This document shows, in pieces, positions 58,212-64,000 of a stretch of 64,000 nt of DNA (position 1 is the stretch's first letter; every line of letters starts with the position of its first letter). Origin of the DNA: Comamonadaceae bacterium OTU4NAUVB1 (GTDB taxonomy: Bacteria > Pseudomonadota > Gammaproteobacteria > Burkholderiales > Burkholderiaceae_C); assembly GCA_024372625.1 (NCBI GenBank), contig CP099605.1:2232001-2296000 (forward strand). The letters run 5' to 3'. The translations under genes and the position numbers were made by a program. Under the pieces are notes generated by a model, which saw only the letters and a list, made by a program, of their open reading frames with translations, ran no database searches and was not told where the DNA came from.

Positions 58212-59225
58212 ATGTCCTCGACCCTCCAACGAATCGCCCGCCTGGGCGTGCTGGCCGCCGGCCTGGCCGCCGCCAGCGTCTCCATGGCCCAGACGGCCCT
58301 CTGCTACAACTGCCCGACCGAATGGGCCGACTGGGGCACGCAGCTGCGCGCGATCAAGGCGAAGACCGGCGTCACGGTGCCGCCCGACAACAAGAACTCC
58401 GGCCAGTCGCTGGCCCAGCTGGTGGCCGAGAGGGCCAGCCCGGTCGCCGACATGACCTACCTGGGCGTGACCTTCGCGATCCAGGCGAAGCGGGACGGCG
58501 TCCTCGCGCCCTACCAGCCGGCCCACTGGAAGGACATCCCCGACGGCCTGAAGGACCCGGCCGGCCACTGGTTCTCGATCCATTCGGGCACGCTCGGCTT
58601 CATGGTCAACGTCGACGCGCTCAAGGGCAAGCCGGTGCCGACGTCGTGGGCCGACCTGCTCAAGCCCGAGTACAAGGGCCTGATCGGCTACCTCGATCCG
58701 GCGTCCGCCTTCGTCGGCTATGTCGGCGCGGTGGCCGTCAACGAGGCGCGCGGCGGCACGCTCGACGACTTCGCCCCGGCCATCGACTACTTCAGGGCCC
58801 TGCAGAAGAACGAGCCCATCGTGCCCAAGCAGACCTCCTACGCGCGCGTGCTGTCGGGCGAGATCGCCATCCTGCTCGACTACGACTTCAACGCCTACCG
58901 CGCCAAGTACAAGGACAAGGCCAACGTCGCCTTCGTGATCCCGGCCGAAGGCACGGTCGTGGTGCCGTACGTGATGAGCCTGGTCGCCGGCGCGCCGCAC
59001 GCCGCCGACGCGAAGAAGGCGCTGGACTTCGTGCTGTCCGACGAAGGTCAGGCAATCTGGGCCAAGGCCTACCTGCGCCCGGTCCGCGCCGGCGCGATGC
59101 CCAGGGAGATCGAGGCGCAGTTCCTGCCCGCCGCCCAATACCAGCGCGCCAGGACCGTCGACTACGCCCGGATGGCCGCCGCGCAGCGCGCCTTCTCCGA
59201 CCGCTACCTGAAGGAGGTGCGTTGA
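58212..59225 (+). CDS. ABC transporter periplasmic binding protein
   Basis: 337-aa class-II-type solute-binding protein (SBP_bac_1/ferric-polyamine-like fold). The signal peptide ends at SMAQT; the mature protein starts with CYNCPTEWADWG, with two close Cys. Motifs FMVNVDALKGKPVPTSWADL and KPEYKGLIGYLDP are typical of PotD/AfuA/PhnS-like proteins. The ATG at 58212 follows AAGGAG. Ligand unknown. Adjacent phosphodiesterase and Pho-type promoters suggest a phosphodiester or 2-aminoethylphosphonate-like solute; PhnS-type proteins look similar. Confidence 0.87.
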   Translation: MSSTLQRIARLGVLAAGLAAASVSMAQTALCYNCPTEWADWGTQLRAIKAKTGVTVPPDNKNSGQSLAQLVAERASPVADMTYLGVTFAIQAKRDGVLAPYQPAHWKDIPDGLKDPAGHWFSIHSGTLGFMVNVDALKGKPVPTSWADLLKPEYKGLIGYLDPASAFVGYVGAVAVNEARGGTLDDFAPAIDYFRALQKNEPIVPKQTSYARVLSGEIAILLDYDFNAYRAKYKDKANVAFVIPAEGTVVVPYVMSLVAGAPHAADAKKALDFVLSDEGQAIWAKAYLRPVRAGAMPREIEAQFLPAAQYQRARTVDYARMAAAQRAFSDRYLKEVR

Positions 59226-60031
59226 AGTCGCGCCAGCGCTGGCTGCTGCTGGGCTGCGCGGCCCCGGCCGGCGCCTTCTTCCTGCTGTTCTGGCTGCTGC
59301 CGGCCACGCGCCTGCTCGCGTTGCCGGCGCAACGGGGCTGGGCCACCTATTTCGTCGTCCTCACCGACGGCCGCTACCTCGCGAGCATGGCGCAGACCGT
59401 GGCGCTGTCGCTGGTCGTGACGCTGGCGACGCTGGTGCTCGGCGGCGCGGTCGGCATCTACCTGGCGCGGCGCGATTTTCCGGGCAAGCGGGTGCTGCTG
59501 TCGCTGCTGACCCTGCCGCTGTCGTTTCCCGGCGTGATCGTCGGCTTCTTCGTGATCCTGCTGGGCGGACGGCAAGGGCTGGTGGCCGATCTCTCGGACG
59601 CGCTCACCGGCCACCGCGTCACCTTCGCCTACGGCCTGCTCGGGCTGTTCGTGGCGTACCTGTACTTCTCCCTGCCGCGCGCCATCGCGACCTATGCCGC
59701 GGCGGCCGGCGCGATGAACCTGCAGCTGGAGGAAGCCGCGCGCTCGCTCGGCGCCTCGCGCCTGCGGGTGGTGCGCGACGTCTGGCTGCCGGAGCTGGCG
59801 CCGACCACGCTGGCCTGCGGCGCGATCCTGTTCGCGACCTCGATGGGCGCCTTCGGCACGGCGTTCACGCTGGCGAGCAAGTTCGAGGTGCTCCCGATCA
59901 CGATCTACAACGAGTTCACCAACCACGCGAACTTCGCGCTCGCGGCCTCGCTGTCGATCGCGCTGGGCAGCGTGACCTGGCTGGTGCTGTTCGTGGCACG
60001 CCAGTTCGGCGGCGGCCCGGTCGCTCGCTGA
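59222..60031 (+). CDS. ABC transporter permease 1
   Basis: 269-aa inner-membrane permease with six helices and the EAA loop (EEAARSLGASRLRVVRDVWLP) that docks the ATPase. The start is TTG at 59222, in a TTGA overlap with the binding-protein stop, and behind a strong AAGGAGGT (59211..59218); no ATG precedes the first helix. Forms a heterodimer with permease 2. Confidence 0.88.
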   Translation: MKSRQRWLLLGCAAPAGAFFLLFWLLPATRLLALPAQRGWATYFVVLTDGRYLASMAQTVALSLVVTLATLVLGGAVGIYLARRDFPGKRVLLSLLTLPLSFPGVIVGFFVILLGGRQGLVADLSDALTGHRVTFAYGLLGLFVAYLYFSLPRAIATYAAAAGAMNLQLEEAARSLGASRLRVVRDVWLPELAPTTLACGAILFATSMGAFGTAFTLASKFEVLPITIYNEFTNHANFALAASLSIALGSVTWLVLFVARQFGGGPVAR

Positions 60032-60041
60032 GGAGGCCGCC

Positions 60042-60842
60042 ATGCGCAACGACACGCCAAACCGGGCGCCGGTGCTGTTCGCGGTGACGGCCCTCGTCAG
60101 CTTCTTCATGATCGCGCCGATGCTGCTGTCGGTGATGGCGGGGCTGGTCGTCAACTACGGCGCGGGCCTGAAGAGCGGCCTCACGCTGCGCTGGCTCGGC
60201 GAGGTCTGGGAGGTCTACGGCGGCACGGTCGGCTGGTCGCTGGCGCTGGCGGTGGCCTGCGTCGCGCTGACGGTCGTGCTCGGCGTGCCCTGCGCCTACG
60301 CCATCGCGCGCAGCCGTTCCCGGGCGGCGCGCGCCTTCGAGGAGCTTCTGACGCTGCCGGTCGCGGTGCCGGGCCTGGCGACGGCGCTGGCGCTGATCCT
60401 CGCCTACGGGCAGATCGGCGCGTTCCGCCAGAGCTTCGCCTTCATCCTGGTGGGCCACGTCGTCTTCACGCTGCCGTTCATGGTGCGGACCGTGGCCTCG
60501 GCCTTCCAGCGCCACGACCTGGTCGCGCTCGAGGAAGCCGCCCGCACGCTGGGCGCGAGCTTCCGCCAGCGCTTCATGGGCATCCTGGTGCCCGCCGTGT
60601 TCCCGGCCATCGTCGCGGGCGGCCTGATGGTCTTCACGCTGTCGGTGGGCGAATTCAACCTGACCTGGATGCTGCACACCCCGCTCACCCGCACGCTGCC
60701 CGTCGGCCTGGCCGACAGCTACGCCTCGATGCGGCTGGAGGTCGGCTCGGCCTACACGCTGGTGTTCTTCATCGTCATCCTCCCGGTGCTGTGGGGCCTG
60801 CAGTCCCTCGCCCACCTGCTGCAACAACGCCATGGAACTTGA
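60042..60842 (+). CDS. ABC transporter permease 2
   Basis: 266-aa permease, six helices, EAA loop EEAARTLGASFRQRFMGILV. The ATG at 60042 has a GAGGAGG ribosome site. It lies 10 bases after permease 1 and overlaps the ATPase by 11. CysW/PotI-like by layout. Confidence 0.9.
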   Translation: MRNDTPNRAPVLFAVTALVSFFMIAPMLLSVMAGLVVNYGAGLKSGLTLRWLGEVWEVYGGTVGWSLALAVACVALTVVLGVPCAYAIARSRSRAARAFEELLTLPVAVPGLATALALILAYGQIGAFRQSFAFILVGHVVFTLPFMVRTVASAFQRHDLVALEEAARTLGASFRQRFMGILVPAVFPAIVAGGLMVFTLSVGEFNLTWMLHTPLTRTLPVGLADSYASMRLEVGSAYTLVFFIVILPVLWGLQSLAHLLQQRHGT

Positions 60843-61914
60843 ACGCATCCCGATCGACATCGACCACGTCGCCAAGACCTACGCCGACGGCACGGTCGGC
60901 CTGCGGCCGACCTCGCTGCACGTCGAACCCGGCGAGGTGCTGGCCCTGCTGGGGCCCTCGGGCTGCGGTAAGACCACGCTGCTGCGCCTCATCGCCGGGC
61001 TGGAGACGCTCGACGACGGCGGGCGCATCGCCTTCGGCGGACAGGACGTGACGCACCGGCCGGTCGAGCAGCGCGGCGTCGGCATGGTGTTCCAGAGCTA
61101 CGCGCTGTTTCCGCAGATGAGCGTGGCGGCCAACATCGGCTACGGGCTGCGCATCCGCGGTGTCGCCAAGCGCGACGCGCAGCGCACGGTCGGCGAACTG
61201 GTCGACCTGGTGCGGCTGAACGGCCTGGAGGACAAGCGCCCGGGCGAGCTGTCGGGCGGCCAGCGGCAACGCGTGGCGCTGGCGCGCGCGGTGGCGGTGC
61301 GCCCGCGCGTGCTGCTGCTCGACGAGCCGCTGGCGGCGCTGGACGCCAAGCTCAAGGAATCGCTGCGCGACGAGCTGGCCGAACTGCTGCGCCGGCTGCA
61401 CATCACCGCCGTCCACGTCACGCACGACCAGCAGGAGGCGATGGCCATCGCCGACCGCCTGGCGGTGATGCGCGCCGGGCGCATCGTGCAGGTCGGCCGC
61501 GGCGAGGACCTGTACCGCTCGCCGGGCGATCCCTTCGTCGCGGAGTTCCTCGGGCGGGTGAACCGCATCGAGCGCTCGGAGCAGGACGTCGTCCAGGGCA
61601 CCCTCCCGTTCGGCGGCCGGACGCTCGCCTGCCCTTCGGCCTGGATGGGTCATCGCATCCTGCTGCTGCGCCCCGAGGACGTCCAGGTGGGACCGCGCAG
61701 CGCCGTCGAATCCGGCCCGTCGGGCTGGGGCGTGGCGCAGGTCCGGCAGCGCACCTTCCTCGGCGACCGGGTGCAGTTGCGCCTGGGCCTCGCCGACCAG
61801 CCGGCGCTGCTGGCCGACGTCGCGCGCGACACGCCGTACCGGGTCGGCGACGAGGTCGGCGTGCGCATCCAGCCCGAACGCCTCATGACCTCCGAACAGG
61901 AACCCGCCCCATGA
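60832..61914 (+). CDS. ABC transporter ATP-binding protein
   Basis: 360-aa import ATPase: Walker A LLGPSGCGKTTLL, Q-loop VFQSYALFPQMSV, signature LSGGQRQRVALARA, Walker B VLLLDEPLAALD, H-loop VTHDQQEAM. A C-terminal TOBE-type regulatory domain has ILLLRPEDVQVG. The MalK/PotA/FbpC-type length and TOBE domain mean the substrate class cannot be told from the ATPase. Overlaps the permease upstream and phosphodiesterase downstream by 11 and 4 bases. Confidence 0.93.
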   Translation: MELERIPIDIDHVAKTYADGTVGLRPTSLHVEPGEVLALLGPSGCGKTTLLRLIAGLETLDDGGRIAFGGQDVTHRPVEQRGVGMVFQSYALFPQMSVAANIGYGLRIRGVAKRDAQRTVGELVDLVRLNGLEDKRPGELSGGQRQRVALARAVAVRPRVLLLDEPLAALDAKLKESLRDELAELLRRLHITAVHVTHDQQEAMAIADRLAVMRAGRIVQVGRGEDLYRSPGDPFVAEFLGRVNRIERSEQDVVQGTLPFGGRTLACPSAWMGHRILLLRPEDVQVGPRSAVESGPSGWGVAQVRQRTFLGDRVQLRLGLADQPALLADVARDTPYRVGDEVGVRIQPERLMTSEQEPAP

Positions 61915-62738
61915 CCCCGACCTTCCTCGTCCAGCTCACCGACCCGCACATCCGCGAGCCCGGTCGGCTGGCCTACGGCCGCATCGACACCGCGCCCTAC
62001 CTGCGGCGCGCGGTCCAGAGCGTGCTGCGCCTGCGCCAGCGGCCCGACGCGGTGGTCGTCACCGGCGACCTGAGCGATTTCGGCCGTGCCGCAGAGTACG
62101 CCCACCTGGCCGAGCTGCTGGCACCGCTGGCCATGCCGGTCTACCTGATGCCGGGCAACCACGACGACCGCGACCAGCTGCGCCGCAGCTTCCCGACGCA
62201 CGGCCACCTCGGCGCGGGCGGCGGCTTCGTCCAGTACGGCGTGAAGGTGGGCGGCCTGCGCCTGATCACGCTGGACACCTGCGTGCCCGGCCACAGCCAC
62301 GGCTCGCTCGATGCCCAACGGCTGGACTGGCTCGCGCGGGAACTCGCCGCCTGCCGGGGCGAGCCGGTGATCATCGCCATGCACCATCCACCCTTCCGCA
62401 CGCTGATCGGCCACATGGACGACATCGGCCTGCGCGAAGGCGGCGCCGAGCTGGAGGCACTGGTCGCGCGCCATCCCAACGTCGAGCGCGTGATCTGCGG
62501 CCACCTGCACCGGGCGATCGACGTGCGCTTCGGCGGCACCATCGCGTCGACCTCGCCGGCGCCCGGCCATCAGGTCGCGCTCGACCTCGATCCGTCCGCA
62601 CCGTCGGCCTGGATGCTGGAGCCCCCGGGCTTCCGCCTCCACGCCTGGGACGGCCAGCGGCTCGTCACGCACCTCTGCGCGTCGGGCACGTTCGACGGAC
62701 CGTACCCGTTCCACGAGAACGGGGCGTTGATCGATTGA
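61911..62738 (+). CDS. GpdQ-like cytosolic phosphodiesterase
   Basis: 275-aa class III cyclic-nucleotide/glycerophosphodiesterase-type metalloenzyme. All motifs in order: TDPHIRE, VVTGDLSDFG, MPGNHDDRD, AMHHPPFRT and ICGHLHRAI. No signal peptide, so it acts on something already imported. The ATGA overlap with the ABC ATPase gene makes it the last gene of the transport operon. This strongly suggests the transporter's cargo is a phosphodiester such as a glycerophosphodiester. cAMP hydrolysis is an alternative for the family. Confidence 0.9.
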   Translation: MTPTFLVQLTDPHIREPGRLAYGRIDTAPYLRRAVQSVLRLRQRPDAVVVTGDLSDFGRAAEYAHLAELLAPLAMPVYLMPGNHDDRDQLRRSFPTHGHLGAGGGFVQYGVKVGGLRLITLDTCVPGHSHGSLDAQRLDWLARELAACRGEPVIIAMHHPPFRTLIGHMDDIGLREGGAELEALVARHPNVERVICGHLHRAIDVRFGGTIASTSPAPGHQVALDLDPSAPSAWMLEPPGFRLHAWDGQRLVTHLCASGTFDGPYPFHENGALID

Positions 62739-62780
62739 GGGACGTGGACGGCGTCCGGCCGACCGACCGACCGGGCAAGA

Positions 62781-62814
62781 TCGTCATGCGAAGGTCACGA
62801 CGCTGGCTTAAGGT
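62781..62814 (+). promoter_or_regulatory. Pho-box-like promoter of glpQ-like gene
   Basis: TCGTCAT-GCGA-AGGTCAC (62781..62798), then 10 bases, then TAAGGT (62809..62814). Predicted start about 28 bases before the ATG. A short GACC tandem repeat lies just left. Confidence 0.55.
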
Positions 62815-62848
62815 GGCGCTTCACCCACAATCGTCTGGAGCAAGACCG

Positions 62849-64000
62849 ATGAAATTCATGACCTCCGTGCTCGTCGCCGCCCTCGTCGCGGTCTGCGGCA
62901 ATGCCGGCGCGAGCCCGTTCCATGGCCGTCCGGGCCCGCCGCCGCAGAAGGAAAAGGCCGAGCTGCTGGTCATCGGCCACCGCGGCGCCAGTGGCTACGT
63001 GCCGGAGCACACGCTGGCGTCCTACTGGCTCGCCATCGAGCAGGGGGCCGATTTCGTCGAGCCCGACTTGGTCAGCACCAAGGACGGCGTGCTCGTCGCG
63101 CGGCATGAAAACGCGATCGCCATCCTCAACGACGACGGCAGCGTGCGCGAGGCGACGACCGATGTCATGAGCAAGCCCGAGTTTGCTTCACGCAAGACCA
63201 CCAAGTCGATCGACGGCGTCAGCATCACCGGCTGGTTCACCGAGGACTTCACGCTCGCCGAGCTGAAGACGCTGCGCGCCAGGGAGCGCCTGCCAGCCCT
63301 GCGCACGGCGAACACGCGCTTCGACGGCATGTTCGAGATCCCGACCTTCGAGGAAATCCTTCAACTCGTGGATCAGGCCAACCAGCGTCGCGACGCGGAC
63401 GCCAAGGCGGAGGGTCGCTCCCTGCGCAAGGTCAAGCCGGTCGGCCTCTATGTGGAGACGAAGCACCCGACCTACTTCCAGGGCATCAACCTCCCGCTCG
63501 AGGAGCCGTTGGTACAGCTGATTGAGCGCCACGGCTACAAGCGCGCCGATTCCAGGATCTTCCTGCAGTCCTTCGAGACCGCCAACCTGCGCAAGCTGCG
63601 CGGCATGACGCGCGTGCCGCTGGTCCAGCTCTATGGCGGCGCAACCACGCGGCCCTGGGATTTCGTCGTGAGCGGTGACCGCCGCACCTATGGCGACCTC
63701 GCCAAGCCGACCGGCCTGGCCGACGTCGTCGGCTACGCCAACGGCATCGGACCGACCACGGGACTGATCGTGCCGCTCACCGCCGCCGGCACGCTCGGCA
63801 CGCCCACCTCGCTGGTCACCGACGCCCACAATGCCGGTCTGCTGGTGCATCCCTACACCTTCCGCGCCGAGAACGCCTTCCTGCCCAACGAGTTCGACGC
63901 CGGAGCCGATCCCGCGGCGCTCGGCGACATGGCCGGGCAGATCGCGGTGTTCCTGAAGCTGGGCATCGACGGGTTCTTCACCGACCACCCGTTCCTGGGC
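62849..64000 (+). CDS. GlpQ-type glycerophosphodiester phosphodiesterase (3' end outside window)
   Basis: 384 codons in the window; probably only 10-30 are missing. Signal peptide ending GNAGA, so periplasmic. GDPD TIM-barrel with VIGHRGASGYVPEHTLASY (catalytic His-Arg and Glu), ADFVEPDLVSTKDGVLVARH (metal Asp/Glu and His), LYVETKHP and the closing GIDGFFTDHPF. Splits glycerophosphodiesters into glycerol-3-phosphate and alcohol outside the cytosol. Complements the cytosolic GpdQ-like enzyme encoded just upstream. The ATG at 62849 has TGGAG upstream. Confidence 0.92.
   Translation, partial: MKFMTSVLVAALVAVCGNAGASPFHGRPGPPPQKEKAELLVIGHRGASGYVPEHTLASYWLAIEQGADFVEPDLVSTKDGVLVARHENAIAILNDDGSVREATTDVMSKPEFASRKTTKSIDGVSITGWFTEDFTLAELKTLRARERLPALRTANTRFDGMFEIPTFEEILQLVDQANQRRDADAKAEGRSLRKVKPVGLYVETKHPTYFQGINLPLEEPLVQLIERHGYKRADSRIFLQSFETANLRKLRGMTRVPLVQLYGGATTRPWDFVVSGDRRTYGDLAKPTGLADVVGYANGIGPTTGLIVPLTAAGTLGTPTSLVTDAHNAGLLVHPYTFRAENAFLPNEFDAGADPAALGDMAGQIAVFLKLGIDGFFTDHPFLG

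Noticed and set aside
62749..62775. GACC tandem repeat before the glpQ-like gene
   Set aside because: Only three to four units in non-coding DNA; probably slippage noise, no symmetry or link to the Pho site.

Overview
This window is high-GC DNA from a betaproteobacterium, most likely Burkholderiales and probably Comamonadaceae. The evidence is the folC-SPOR-cvpA-purF-metZ-gltX gene order, the long-form argG, an RF2 gene with its +1 frameshift site, a Bug/TctC-type receptor, and the tRNA sequences. Genus is not resolved. Both ends cut genes: an MFS transporter on the left and a glycerophosphodiester phosphodiesterase on the right.

Region 1-6.1 kb (minus strand) holds an MFS transporter and a YhaN/YhaO-like pair, a Rad50-type ATPase and its metallophosphoesterase nuclease. 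Region 6.2-11.5 kb is visibly AT-richer than everything around it. It encodes a compact chaperone-usher fimbrial operon (pilin, usher, chaperone, minor pilin) and is best read as a horizontally acquired island. Region 11.5-18 kb is a decaying accretion zone. It has the 3' remnant of an S9 peptidase, a frameshifted SCPU-type fimbrial gene, and a 4.6-kb element bounded by a perfect 44-bp direct repeat. The right copy of that repeat is the 3' end of an intact tRNA-Asp gene, and a multiply frameshifted tyrosine integrase remnant lies beside it. The element still carries intact cargo: a LysR regulator divergent from a SelA-like PLP enzyme and a TctC-type binding protein.

Region 18-35.8 kb is ordinary core genome: tRNA-Ala/Glu/Asp, gltX, metZ, purF, cvpA, a SPOR protein, folC, ppnP, argG, murB, yajQ, ridA, plsY, ybaK and assorted enzymes. 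Region 35.9-42.2 kb is a tightly overlapping signalling operon: triple-receiver hybrid kinase, CheR, receiverless CheB, and a receiver-kinase. No chemoreceptor, CheA or CheW is nearby. Region 42.2-49.9 kb carries prfB, a HAD phosphatase, pepN, fbp, tRNA-Thr, a PAP2 phosphatase and corA.

Region 51.8-64 kb is the most interesting part, an organophosphate-scavenging cluster. It contains a 5'-nucleotidase-like lipoprotein, a PhoD-type phosphatase, a phytase-like-esterase lipoprotein, a LacI regulator with a complete ABC importer and a GpdQ-like phosphodiesterase, and a GlpQ-like phosphodiesterase. Upstream of each of the five transcription units I find a Pho-box-like pair of 7-mers with 11-bp periodicity, followed after exactly 10 bases by a -10-like hexamer. 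This suggests one PhoB regulon. In the lacI-ABC unit a perfect 16-bp palindrome overlaps the predicted -10/+1, implying dual control by phosphate starvation and by an unknown ligand.
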